Positions 11,600 through 22,404 of a stretch of DNA of 64,000 nucleotides are shown piece by piece (within the stretch, counting starts at the first letter, position 1; every line of letters starts with the position of its first letter). Under the pieces are notes generated by a model that ran no database searches, had not been told where the DNA came from, and saw nothing but the letters and a program-made list of their open reading frames with translations. The translations under genes were made by a program, and so were the position numbers. The stretch comes from Elmis aenea (Eukaryota; Arthropoda; Insecta; Coleoptera; Elmidae), in the NCBI GenBank assembly GCA_947652605.1, contig OX393582.1, forward strand, positions 8,642,544 to 8,706,543. The letters are read 5' to 3'.

Positions 11600-11835
11600 T
11601 AAAAATACAGTAAAAAACGATTTCTGCTTCCTTTAATGTGATGTCTTCCATCTGCTAAAACCAGCATAGGGTCCTTTTCATGGTAGCGTTCTTCCATAAT
11701 TTGAATGTCTTGATGAAGTGTCCCCTTCCTTGTCACTTAGGTACGTCACCAAAGTTCTGTAAAAAGAAGTCGAGATGGGAATGCAGAAAGTGGATCCTTC
11801 AATGATGTTGTGCAGCTTAATTGGTTTTTTAAATT
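11600..11835 (-). pseudogene. fossil of an uncharacterised insect multicopy protein (HSHLDFF/FGDV/MEERY family)
   Basis: Read on the minus strand, the region gives LHSHLDFFLQNFGDVPK, then in a shifted frame LHQDIQIMEERYHEKDPMLV. The order HSHLDFFPENFGDV...HQDI..MEERYQG is one I recognise from a large group of uncharacterised, transposon-like proteins repeated in insect genomes. At least one stop and one frameshift are present and only about 65 residues survive. I do not know the biochemical role of the family, and this copy is dead. Neighbouring LINE remnants on both sides fit a repeat cluster. Confidence 0.65.
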
Positions 11836-12779
11836 TGTTAATTATTTTCCTCTACAATGGAAATGAATCATTTTCATTTACATTGTGCGATAGTACAGCG
11901 TTCAAGCTAGACTTTGTCGAATCTATGAATAGTCGCCATTCTTTTGGTTCATAAGTACGGTGACTTTATGTTCTTTAAGAAAATAATGGACAAATAGAGT
12001 CTACGTACGGAAACCTATATCAAACTGCGTCGTATGCCGCTGTTTAAACAAAAAAGAACAAAATTTACCTCTTTTCAGTGGTCTTAAGGGCAAACATAAA
12101 CAAAAATTACGAAAATAAAAAATAATTTACATTTAACACAACTCTAATATAATAAATACTTTAATTAATAAATAGTTCACTATAATTTACATTTTTATTT
12201 TAACTTCAATGTTATTTTTGGGAGGAATATATTTTTTGCAGGTAATTTTTATGTTTTATGTAATTATAAAATTCTACGCAGTTCATATTATAGTCACGTT
12301 TGGTGTAAATGCAAGCTTCTAGTGTTTCGACTCTCAATTCATTTTGGTACAAATTGTATTTATAATAAAAATTACCCTCTCAGTAGTAGCGTTTGGACCC
12401 AGCCCATATAAAGCATATTCAACAATTAGCAATAGCTTTTGATAGGTACAACAAAAAAATCGCCTTTTATTTGTCATTTTATTTTATTGGAGACGATAAA
12501 TTCAGTCAATTTCAACTATTTCTTGTAAAACATTGTCTCGCTGATTTAAAAAGGTAATCAATACAAGTTTAATAAAATGATTGCATGAATTGCTTAAACT
12601 ATTTTGTATTCTGATAGATCTTTTTCCAATCTTGTAAAAGTTTTTTTTTACATTCATAGGTAAAAACTTTTGTTTTACGTTCAGAGAATTTAAGTTTTTT
12701 TTCCAATAATGAAAGTTTCGCACATGAAATATTCTATGATACAATTTTCAGAATGTGTTTATGAAAAGTTAAAGATTGA
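11836..12779. other. no recognised feature
   Basis: AT-rich DNA. An 80-codon minus-strand frame at 12502-12744 is Lys/Asn-rich and has no family resemblance. Confidence 0.45.
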
Positions 12780-13300
12780 TAACTACCCTTCTCTCGTATA
12801 TCCTTCTTGCCGTTATATCTTCTTTCATCTTCATTATGTGCCCATACCATTTTAGCTGCCTTTCTTCGCATTTGTGCTGCACAGATTTCAAGTCAGGTTC
12901 TCTCTGAAGACCTCTTTCCTTATTTTGTCCTTTATTATTTAGTAGTTTGTATTTTACTATTTTGTTTATTCGATAACCTCCACATTTCTGCACTGTGTGT
13001 TAATTAAGGGATAGCTACTTTCTTGAATACATCCGTTTTTATCTCTTTAGGTATATCTTTTTTGGCCAGAAATGGAGTTTTTATTGCGTTAAATAATCTT
13101 CCTGTGGCGCCTGTCCTCATCGTCTAATTTTTCATCCTACGATATTGTCGTGCCTAGTTATTTGAAACTCTTAACCTGTTCTACATATATCTTCTTTCTC
13201 AAGCTTTATGTGGTGCCTCTTTTCGTTGCGGCTTGTTATCATCGTCTTCGTCTTATGTTTGAGTATCTTCATGTTTATTGACTTAAAACTGTTATTCAAT
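12780..13300 (-). pseudogene. LINE reverse transcriptase C-terminal fragment
   Basis: On the minus strand, from 13300 downward, blocks appear in shifting frames: RHHIKLEKEDI, a damaged SFKYLG-like block, FLAKKDIPKEIKTDVFKKVA, and finally CEERQLKWYGHIMKMKED. This is the canonical order of the C-terminal region of RTE-like reverse transcriptases (FNAI..FLGKKEIPKK.K..VF, then RQLRWYGHV.RM). Stops and frameshifts occur between blocks and within the TYG.E.W region. The family may be the same as the fragment at 1-132. The fragment is inactive. Confidence 0.8.
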
Positions 13301-14176
13301 ATTTCAAGAATTTTGATAAATGTCATCTTTTGCTATTAAAGCCATATCGGTGTATAATATTTCTGAAATTTTTATGTCTTCCATTTTCCAGTGCCCCCCC
13401 ACATTGAATAGTTTCACATAATTAAATTCTATTATCTATAAATTATAATGTGAAAACGACTTTTTGTATAAAATCAAAATCGAGTTTCAATAAGCACAAA
13501 TATAATTTAATAATATAAACGATTTGTAAGAGTAAAATTTCGGCCGGTTAATCGGTAATCGGCCGATCAGAGATCTTCATGCTTTTAATATAAAAAGTAT
13601 GTTGATAATGATATCTAATAAAATTTTAAAGTACATAATGTAACGTATAAATTAAGATACAAAGACTTATCTAAGTGCGTTTTATAAAAAAAGGTTGTAT
13701 CTTTACATCACCTCTATAAAATAATGTCTTACAAAACGGTAAAAAAAATTTTGTTATAAATAAAATCATCAAAACGTGCTAATCAGTAAAAGCTGCAAAT
13801 TAAAACGCAGAAACTGTAATCCGATTCAAATCGAACAAAATCTGCTATCCTAGAAATTATAAACGGTCTTCAAGCTCAAACACAAAAAAGTGATTATCTC
13901 GTTGCTCGATCTAATAAATTGTCGGCTCTTCCAATTAGTTGGACTATTGGATCATATCTTTTGACGGATTAACAAAGATCGTTTATATTTATACATTTTT
14001 GTTTAAAATAATTGCTCCTAACGGTTACACGGTTTATTTACATATTAATCATCTTTCAGGTGTTTGCTTATAAAGGAAGTCTTACTGTTAATTTCTTTTT
14101 TTTTTTTAAATTAGCAATTACAGTTAACTGGAGAGCTTCATGGACAGAAAAATGTGTTTTATTAAGAAGAATTTTA
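13301..14176. other. no recognised feature
   Basis: AT-rich DNA. The part up to about 13420 may be further LINE sequence on the minus strand, but no motif is clear. Confidence 0.4.
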
Positions 14177-14182
14177 TAAATG

Positions 14183-15806
14183 AGTCGCCTAGATGCAAAC
14201 TCGGTTATATCCATTTTGGGTGCAAATTAAACTGACAGTGCCATCTTGTAGAGAATTGAATTCTCTGTGAATATAGACATACCCTGACATTTAAAACCGA
14301 CTAAAACATGTGCTCCACACTGTTTAAATGCAAAGGTCCAATGCAAAACCGGGTAATTCCTATTTTACATAGTAGCAGAAAAGACTAAATCAATATCGAT
14401 GCAAAATCGGTTATATCCAATGGCAAAATTTATCTTTAGCTACAAATACGGTTAAATCCATTTTCATAAGTTTTACGAATTATTTTAAGCTTAAAACAAG
14501 TTCGAGTTGTTGTGTACAAGCACGTGTTTGAAAGAAGATGGATCCAGAGCGATTTGTAAGTTTAAAGTTCCCAAAGGAAAGCCCGTGCTAAAGCATTCTT
14601 TGGGCTTCTAAAGGAAGAAAGGAAAGATTTACTCACCATTTCGTCAGAAAAATTTAGTGCTCCCAAAAATACCTGACCAAATTACATATTATAAGTGTCA
14701 ATTTTATATTTACAATTTTTACGGTTGTTGTGGGATCGTCAAAAAGCAAATTGTCTCCCCAAAATGTTTTCATCTACACTTGGTTTGAACACGAAAGTTC
14801 AAAATCTTCTAATGAAATTGTATCAGCAGTGTATGACAGCATTATTAAAATTGAAATTGATGATGATACGAGGGAGATTCGTTTAATAGCCGACGGGTGT
14901 ACTGGACAAAATAAGAACAAATGTATGATTGCAATGGCTTGTAAATAGTTTTCGTAAGCGCCAAAACAAATTAATACAATACAGCTAATTTTCCCTGTCA
15001 CTCGGCAATCATGTCTACCATCAGATCGCGTATTTGCTCAGATAGAGAAACAGGTTCGTAAAAAAGATACCATAATAGATCCAGAAGACTATATCAACAT
15101 TTTCAAAATTCATGGTACTGTGTGTGAAGAGACTCGCAGAAGATTGGACGGTATTTGATTGGAGGAACGCTATAAAAAATGTGATGAAACCAACAAGCTG
15201 TTTGCCTTTTAAGCTATCCTCTTGTAAGAGATTTGTCCTAAGCAGAAGTAAAAAATGAACAATTTTTGTGAAAGGTAAAATGAATTATAAAAATGACTGC
15301 AGTGGCTCAATCAATTTGTAAAAGGGGAAAAACCCTTTTGATGATCGCTCCAAAGTTTTTACCAGAAGGCGATCGGCCCATCAAGCAACAAAAAAGACAA
15401 TGTAAATGAGTTACCAATCAAACATTTTGGAAAAGATTGGCTCTCAAAGTCAGAAGAATATAAATTAAATTTTCATAAAGACATTATAAATTCTGTTACC
15501 GATAACAATGGTACAGATGAAGTAAACGGTTTATGATATTATTAAATGAATGCTTTGTTTTTAATTCAATTCCGGGCAAATCCTGAATTAGCTGCAAAAG
15601 TGGCTAAATGCGTGCTTAATTTTCATTTTTCTCTTAAACGATTTGAGTTTGTTTTTTGAGGTTCCGGTGGATTGTTCTTAATATTTTTCCTTAATTTTGT
15701 CAACAAAAACAATAATTTTAACTAAACTGTGCAAGTCGTTATAGTTTTTCTCAATTATCTCATTTCCAATAAAAGTGGAGATAGTCAGTTTTGCATCTAG
15801 GCGACT
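14183..15806 (+). mobile_element. TIR transposon with 6-bp target duplication carrying a DGCGGQNKN-family gene
   Basis: The left end AGTCGCCTAGATGCAAA (14183) is repeated inverted at the right end (15806). TAAATG lies immediately outside both ends (14177-14182 and 15807-15812), a perfect 6-bp duplication. The element is 1624 bp. A motif of form GCAAAAtCGGTTATATCCATTTT occurs four times inside the left end (14195, 14343, 14401, 14442) and once, inverted, inside the right end (15771-15794). The single gene remnant inside lies between the motifs and the right end. The TSD length excludes mariner (TA), piggyBac (TTAA) and hAT (8 bp). See the gene entry at 14539. Confidence 0.75.
14539..15535 (+). 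pseudogene. broken gene of an uncharacterised insect family (DUF7869-like, name from memory), putative transposase
   Basis: Conserved blocks in order: PKIPDQITYYKCQFYIYNF at about 14660, VVVGSSKSKLSPQNVFIYTW, SNEIVSAVYDSI, then RLIADGCTGQNKNKCMIAM at about 14880. In later frames come LIFPVTRQSCLPSDRVFAQI, DPEDYINIFKIHGTV, a KPTSCLPFKLSSCKRFVLS block, and KHFGKDWLSKSEEY near 15450. The order matches insect proteins annotated only as uncharacterised, whose core reads ADGCGGQNKN and FPVVGHSF.PPDRVF. Stops and at least four frameshifts destroy the frame, and the N-terminal part is short. Its position inside matched TIRs with a target duplication suggests the family encodes the mobility protein, possibly using the Asp/His of these motifs. 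That function is inference. Confidence 0.7.
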
Positions 15807-15954
15807 TAAATGTTGGAACAAATTTGTGTTAGCTAAAACTTGCACTCTTTCTAAAACAAAAGGCAATAGTAAAACACAAAAAAAATGTGTTGTTAAGTCA
15901 TGGTTACTAATCTAAATTATATTATGATAATTATGTGGATCCGCGAAAATAGGA

Positions 15955-16135
15955 TGGAAAATTCAGATGGAGGGAAAGAGAAATAGATGAAGACCAAGAA
16001 TAAAATGGGAGAAAGAAGTGAGGAAGAGACTAGAAGAAAAAGTAGTCAGCTGGAGAGATGTGCCACAATCAGCTAACGATAGGCAGGAGCGAAGAAACAT
16101 AACACCGGAAGGTACAAGAGGACGCGATTAAGAAA
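15955..16135 (+). pseudogene. LINE 3' tail, copy 2
   Basis: It is nearly identical to the final 180 bases of the tail at 11330-11510, including the run encoding the basic GRPR-like box and WRDVPQ. It lacks the upstream part. It sits about 150 bp after the right end of the 14183 element. Confidence 0.8.
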
Positions 16136-16559
16136 AAATTATGTATTAAGAAACAGTTAAACTTAAGTGTACCCATGCAACGACTAGAGGGTAAATTACA
16201 ATTAAATTAACTTGACATGCTTTGTGCTACCTTTTCGCAATAGCATATTTTTCCTCAACCAAACATTATTGCAGAGTTTGTGAATTTTAAATTATTTTAA
16301 GTAGTAGCATGTAGTTAAATTTAAAATAAACATTTCAAATTGTTTTCCACATCAGAATAACAGTTAAAAATGCGCCTTTATTTGCCTCATTTGGGTCAAA
16401 TATAAATTGTATACTTACAAGTAAAGCATGTTTAATGAAATGTAAGAAATGAAGAAAGGTATGTTAATGCATCCAGTTGCATTGGAAACGTTCAGGATTA
16501 AAAGAATTCATACTTAATTTATGGTATTACAAATAAATAACTTACGGCGAAATAGTTAC

Positions 16560-16860
16560 ATTAGGTATGGATATAAATTGTGTAGTTTCTGTACAAGAAA
16601 AGTTTTAATTGACAGAAAGTCTTTGCAGCGTACTTACAATTTTGATGTACTGTTTTAGGAATCACATTTAGGAATCTTCTTCCCATCCAAGAACCTTCAA
16701 TTCCGTAAATTTTTGCGGGACCAAAAAATAACCAAAGGTCGCACATTATCAAGTCAGGTGAATGCGATGGATTCTTTATTGCTTTTGTCTATTTTTAAGC
16801 CAAAATTGGAGAGTTAAAGCTGCCATGTGACGGTGATTTTGTGACTCTGATAAGTACTAA
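16560..16860 (-). pseudogene. mariner-family transposase C-terminal fragment
   Basis: On the minus strand the reading IKNPSHSPDLIMCDLWLFF matches the mariner block HPPYSPDLAPCDFWLFP, which holds the third catalytic Asp (kept here as CD). It continues GSWMGRRFLNVI, matching the L.GRRF segment after it, to a stop near 16561. Upstream, a weak SPSHG block may be the remains of HDNAPSH. Mariner transposases cut and join DNA in the nucleus. This copy lacks the N-terminal half and has stops and shifts. It is separate from the Tc1 element that follows, which is on the other strand. Confidence 0.7.
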
Positions 16861-16942
16861 TGGCAAAGATGTTTCTGTGTACTAAACAGGGTGTCCCAGA
16901 TTACATTTCCAGCATGGGGATTTTTTTTTCATTCTTCATATA

Positions 16943-18587
16943 CGAGCCCTGTCCCGTTTCAGTTGGCCCAGCTAATAAAATTTCAATTTCTTAAGAAAAT
17001 ATTTAAAAAAATGTAAAACTACATGCTCCTTTATATTTTTTTAGGCTAAATATTGATATTAAAACCCTTTTTGACTACATATAGTAAAATGTATTCAATA
17101 ATATTTATTTTTTGTGACAAAAACGAAACTGGTGAAAATTACGCATATTATGCGTACACATATTTCTAGCACTATTTATGAAATTGGATGACAATCGAGG
17201 TGGTTACGTAAATGCACGACAAAACAACTGCTGCCTATTGACAGTAGCTTGTGTCAAAACGACTTTATTCTTAAAAAATGGGCAGAGGAAAAGTTATTAA
17301 TGAAAAAATGCGATTAATCATTATTAACTTATCAAAAACCGGAAAATTAAATTCCGAAATCGGGAAATTATTATTTTTATCAAGATATAGTGTCAGAAAT
17401 ATTGTGCAGTTACATAAAACAAGTGGTTCACTTGCCTCAAAGCCCCGGTACGTAAAAAAAACTAAACTAACAGACATTGACAAACGGGCATTGAAAAGAA
17501 TAATTAGAGAAAACAGACGTGCTAACTATAGTCAATTGAGCATACTGTGGATTGATGCTGTTGGAAAACGTGTTTCGAGATCTACGTGTCATAGAGAAGC
17601 TCAAAAATTAGGATTTGGATTGGTTTTTGAACCGCAGGCGCAGTGTAAATGTAGGTTTTCAAAAAAATGACATTTGTTTAGGCCAAGGAATAGCCATTGT
17701 TGACACTGAAGCAAACAAAAAACAGATGAAAATGGGCAAAAGAACATATGAATTGGAATTCTGAAAAGTGGAACAGCATACATTGGAGCGATGAGTCTCG
17801 GTTTGAAGTTTGTGTAGGGGACAGCCGGAGCAGAGTTATTCGTCAAAAAAAAATGAAGCATACCATCCAGATTGTTTAAAAAGGAAAGTAAAATTGGTAT
17901 CATATGTCTTGTTGTGGGGCTCAATGTCTGCAAGAGGTGTTGGAAAACTACACTTTATTGATGGCATTGTTAACACAACAAAATATTTAAACGTCTTAGA
18001 AGAGTCTCTGCTACCAGCAATGGTAGAAACTTTGGTCTCTGGAGAGGAGTTTATTTTTCAACAAGACGGAGTTTCCTGCCATACGTCAAAAAAGCTTTAA
18101 CATGGTTCCTAGATAATACTATTCCACTCTTAGAGTGGGTTTCGAGCAGCCCCGACTTGTCCCCCATGGAGACACTTTGGCACGAAATGAAAAAAAGGTT
18201 ACGTGTAACTCCCGCTAGATCAGTCCCAGAACTAAGACAAAAAGTTCAGGAAATATGGGATAAATTTACTACAAAAGACTGCCAGAAGTTAATAAATACC
18301 ATGCCTAAAAGAATTACGGCCATAATTAAAAATAAAGGTGATGTTACCCAATGGTAAATTTTTTATAATCCAAGTTTCTCTAACTGCTTATTTTTCGGTT
18401 TTTGTTTAATTTATTATCTTAGTGGAATTTAAATATCTTAGTTGGTCTTAGGTTGTGTAAAACATCTCTAAAATGTTTGATGAAAAATAAAAAATACTTA
18501 TATTAAACTATTGTTTCAATTTCATTTGATTGAGTGCCAGTAATTGAGAATTTTGTAAGTGGGCCAACTGAAGCGGGACAGGGCTCG
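16943..18587 (+). mobile_element. Tc1-like (DD34E) transposon
   Basis: The TIRs are CGAGCCCTGTCCCGTTTCAG (left) and its inverse with one mismatch at the right, extending through TTGGCCCA, with TA on both sides. The length of 1645 bp is the full size for Tc1 elements. It contains one transposase gene on the + strand that is broken by frameshifts. Confidence 0.9.
17278..18357 (+). pseudogene. Tc1-type transposase, frameshifted
   Basis: The start ATG at 17278 gives MGRGKVINEKMRLIIINLSK, a paired-like helix-turn-helix (about residues 10-55), followed by a second one ending near WIDAVGKRVSRSTCHREAQK. The frame breaks near 17650 and resumes as WAKEHMNWNSEKWNSIHWSD. The catalytic triad is complete: Asp in WSDES (17790), Asp in QQDG (18065) and Glu in PMETLW (18169). 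A single-base loss near 18100 shifts the frame between the second Asp and the Glu; allowing for it, the spacing is 34, the Tc1 DD34E signature. The end VTQW-stop is at 18357. A fragmented but recent-looking copy. Confidence 0.85.
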
Positions 18588-18621
18588 TATTTCAAATGCA
18601 CGGTCCCAATCACTCACCCTG

Positions 18622-19329
18622 TACAATACAAGATAATCTTGAACTTCTTAAATGAAAAATTGCTGATACATATAATAATAGCAGTTATATGAAAGGACGC
18701 AATAAAATACAAGCAAACTTATTGTTTTCCGACAGAAATATCCGATATAGATTATTAGCTTAACAGAAAATCGAGTTTCATTATTCTTCAACTGTTCTTA
18801 AATAACAATATTTTTATATTCGGCTTTATTGAAAGTGATTATTTAGTGTTAAATGCATACTTGCTAATAAGCGGAGATTTCTCATATTCAATAACACGGG
18901 CGTTATTGCGGTAGCCTGGCAAGTAATTTTCATAATTATCCAATAAATATAAATGTTTTATGTGTCTCGAAAGATCATGCACTTTTTAAAACGTTTTTTA
19001 TAATGACTCATATACGTATTTACTGTAATTTACAGCATTTTGCCTCGTACTTTTATTTGAATTAAATAGGTAGGTATTACACATTCTAGTTTATTCATAA
19101 ATATCCACACGAGTATAGGTATCTAGCTGTCGGTGAAGGAGGTGCTGCTATTGAAATAAGAAAACTTTCTTTGCTCATACGTTTCCAATAATTTATGTCA
19201 ATTTGAAGGTTTGGTGATAATGTGCTATCTATAAAACTTATAACTTATAAGTGTTATTAAAGGGTAAATTAACTTAAGCTTTATGTTATTAAATTTAAAT
19301 TTAATGAGGAATCCAAAAATATAAAAATA
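18622..19329. other. no recognised feature
   Basis: AT-rich DNA with no coding or repeat signal that I can support. Confidence 0.5.
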
Positions 19330-19331
19330 TA

Positions 19332-19504
19332 CAGGGTGTGCTATTTAAAATTTCCAAGTTTGGGTCAGTTCCCGGTTGAACCGAAAGTCGTATTATAAGC
19401 ATTGAATTCGAAACCTACCGTAATGGTCAGATATCAAATGTTTTTGTAATATCTTTGACAGTATTCCAGATGTTTGCCTTTTTCCATACTTTTGCGCAGC
19501 ACTG
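19332..19504. mobile_element. 173-bp MITE
   Basis: It begins CAGGGTGTGCTATTTAAAAT and ends TTTTGCGCAGCACTG, flanked by TA on both sides. Related copies, one in reverse order, lie at 36677, 54641 and 59770 and share a GGTTGAACCGGAAGTCG-like segment. Confidence 0.7.
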
Positions 19505-19506
19505 TA

Positions 19507-19789
19507 TACAACGCGCTGCGAAGCAATATTAATGTGACGTCGCATACCTTATGGTTATTTGCAATTATTTGTGTACCTGGTTACCACCAAACCATTTTAG
19601 AACGTCCACTTTAGCAGGTAAGGCTTCAGACTGTTCATATCGCCCTCTATTTGACTGCCAACTAGTTACTATTTTTTGGATAAACCAAACCGGACAAGAA
19701 GGCGAAAAAAAACAGTTTTTTCAATTTTTGAACACGGCGCACCACTTCAATTTTCCTGAATTGTTAATTAATTAATTAATTAATATAAT
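19507..19789. other. short spacer with (TTAA)n
   Basis: A (TTAA)n run lies at about 19767-19785. The open frame over 19551-19775 looks like chance. Confidence 0.5.
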
Positions 19790-20555
19790 CAAGTTTAAAC
19801 ATGGGAATCTCGCTTATTATAATAGCTAGAGTATAGGTTTAAATTTGGCAAAGTTGCTAAATTTGGTGCTTATTAATAATCCAAAGAGAAATTGGAAATC
19901 TCTGGAACTGTATCCGAGAAAATTGGGAAAAACCGGATATTACGATTTTTAAAAATCGTCTATATTTGGAGTTTGAAATATTTTAAATGTGTAAAAACAT
20001 TGCCCAAGCAACTTTTTAAGCCGAATCCGACGGTGCTCACACATTTTTCGTAGATCGATTCGTGTTTGGTTTATGACTACCAACTTTATTTTTTCTAATG
20101 GGCGCAATTTTTGCTATTTACATAATCTAATAGCATTTATTTTTCTGAATCCATTGATGTATCACTCATGATATTTTACTTCTTCTTTGATTGTTAAATT
20201 TGAAAAAAATACGTTTTAAACAATACCCACTATCAGGTTGACCGGTCATTGTAGTTTATGTTGTTTCCATGACAACCAATCAACAAACTAAAAGTTTTGA
20301 AAGCCTATTACTTGTCAGATTGATACATTTGCAAAAATAAACTTTAATAACGAAGAAAAACCCGATTTGCTGCCAATTTTTATTCATTGAATAGGAATTC
20401 TATATTGTCAAGTCAACGATATGCAGAAATATATAAAGATAGAAGACAACCCTCGCACACATATTTTTCTACGTTGGACAAAAACTTAGGGAGTTATGGA
20501 GCTTTTACCAAACCCAGAAGATAATATGACAGAAAGGTTTCAAATGAAAATTAAA
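19790..20555 (+). mobile_element. left part of a long-TIR mariner-like element (second family)
   Basis: The sequence from AAGTTTAAACATGGGAATCT to about 20339 matches both arms of the foldback MITE at 42774-43647, so it is one long TIR arm of about 550 bp. The transposase start follows directly. The extreme terminus is degraded into the TTAA run and the right half of the element is missing. Confidence 0.65.
20340..20555 (+). pseudogene. N-terminal HTH domain of a mariner-like transposase (DUF4817-type)
   Basis: The readings NFNNEEKPDLL and, after a frameshift, RNSILSSQRYAEIYKDRRQP and KNLGSYGAFTKPRR align block for block with the start of the transposase at 30380 (FTNEEKQEMYDVY, NYTNLYPERGQP, RSLGNYGMFKRPR). 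This is the DNA-binding N-terminal domain found in one group of insect mariner relatives. There is a stop right after KPRR and no catalytic domain. It sits immediately inside a long TIR arm, the same layout as the 29813 element. Confidence 0.7.
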
Positions 20556-20834
20556 AAAAAAACATTTTTATTACAAACAGATCCGAAAAAACAATATTTT
20601 TGTACGTTAAATAGAAACTTAGTAAATTTGTTTAAAGCATAATATTTATATACTACATAACTGCTGATTCTCACTATATTGTTGTAATCATGTTCAAATA
20701 TTCATAATGTTTATCTCAACAACAAATTGAGTAAGTGTACATGTATTTGTAAATAAATTTAAATACATTTCTCTAAGTGTAAACAAATGTAAATAACTTT
20801 TCTAGTACCTACATTGAATTATTTTGTATTTATA

Positions 20835-20934
20835 CAGGGTGTGTAAAAATTGGCGGAAGCGCTACACGTGGCGATGTTCTTCGTAAAATTCGATTTAAGA
20901 TTTTCGACTTAGAAAGCAATTTATACACACCCTG
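20835..20934. mobile_element. 100-bp MITE
   Basis: CAGGGTGTGTAAAAATTG at the left and its inverse CAATTTATACACACCCTG at the right, flanked by TA on both sides. There is no coding capacity. Confidence 0.8.
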
Positions 20935-20949
20935 TATAAATTTAATATT

Positions 20950-21115
20950 TTTTCATTATTTTGAGCAACTTTCTTTTTGGGAAATTGTTAATCGAGCAAT
21001 TTTCCTTTCGAGGAATTTTCCATCCGAGGAACTATTTTTTGACCAATTGTATTCGAGCAATTTATTTTCGAGCAACTGTTTTCGAGCAATTTTCACGAAA
21101 CAATTTCTAACGTGT
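20950..21115 (+). repeat. degenerate short-motif repeat (TCGAGCAATTTT-like)
   Basis: The motifs TCGAGCAATTTTCC, TCGAGGAATTTTCC, CCGAGGAAC, TCGAGCAATTT, TCGAGCAACTG and TCGAGCAATTTTC follow each other about every 15-20 bases. The whole block recurs inverted at 46735-46855. Confidence 0.7.
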
Positions 21116-22404
21116 TTGCTAATTCTTAATATTTTTTTAATTACAGGAGTCACTTCTGATATGATGCATCATACGACATTATTCTATATCCTATAATAAA
21201 TTTTGTGTTCATAATTCTCTGGATTTTTTGGTATGCATTTCTTCTTTGACCTATTTTTACGCATCTCTACTGAGATGATGAGGCTTTTTGGTATAATTTA
21301 CAACATTAGAAACGAACAACTAACTAATTTTTAGTTTAAATTAACATGATTTTATAAAGAGTTAAGCGAATAAGCCGTCAAGTATTCAAACAAAGAATGA
21401 TAATTAATTGTCTTTCTTAAAAAAAAAACAGCATTTTTGAATAATCGTTTTCATAATATTTTAGCCGTAAAAATGATCTAAATAATTTAACACTAAATGT
21501 TTTATAACACAAAAACCTTCGTACTTACGCAACTTCAATTTAAAATTAGATGAACCCATTTTAAGCTTAAGCTAAAGTCTTATCATGATCCTGATTTTAC
21601 GATAGGCTAGTTTTTCGTAATGCCCATTCAAAAAAATTAAACGAGCAGTAATTTAAAAGCATACAGGGTACGTCTTTGTACCAGTTAAGATCGTTCTGTT
21701 TTAAATTACACCAACAGCAACAATATGAGTTATTGTTCCGTGGTATAACGCATATCTTAGTCCTAGTAGGCGGATATCTCTTGAACAAATGTCTAATATT
21801 GTTATGTCACACATTTAAATCAGATAAACAGTTACAGTAAAAGTTGTATGTAAACCGGAATGATTATACTAGCTTAATTATTATAATTAGCGCGACCAGC
21901 GTTATCCACTGCGACTAACTAATACGCGACTGGACTTCACTTTTGTGCAAGTTGTAAATTAATCTGTTATGGATTTTTATTATAGATTAAGTTCTGTCAA
22001 ATTAAAGAAACATTTGATTGAAATCAGTTTAGAATATATGGCACTAGTTTTATGAAATAAAAAAAATAAATGTGCAACGCAACCACGCGACACCGTTCTT
22101 CCTAGATGAAAACAAAAAGGATACGATTTATTATGTAAATTTCGAGTTGTACCGGGCAGGTTAATTTGAATTTTTAATTATCTCTTTTAATTTACGTCGT
22201 AAAACTAGTGTAAAAAGATAAAAGTTGTTTGTGTCTTTAAATAAACTTCTATAAATAAAATACTTACATAAAACTATTGCTTTTTACTTTCGCTATGCGT
22301 AGTTTGAGGAAAGTATTGTGATCCCGAAACCGTTCGAATTTGGGATTTCGACGGATTCACATGTTATGGGATTAGAATATTTTGCGATTACGCCTTACGC
22401 CCGT
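21116..22404. other. no recognised feature
   Basis: AT-rich DNA. Short open frames here show no family resemblance. Confidence 0.5.

Larger units (their letters stand above)
16887..18621. mobile_element. small MITE interrupted by a Tc1 element
   Basis: CAGGGTGTCCCAGATTACAT lies at the left and TCACTCACCCTG followed by TA at the right, just outside the Tc1 ends. Without the Tc1 insertion the unit would be about 90 bp. The end match is short, so the pairing is only moderately supported. Confidence 0.45.
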
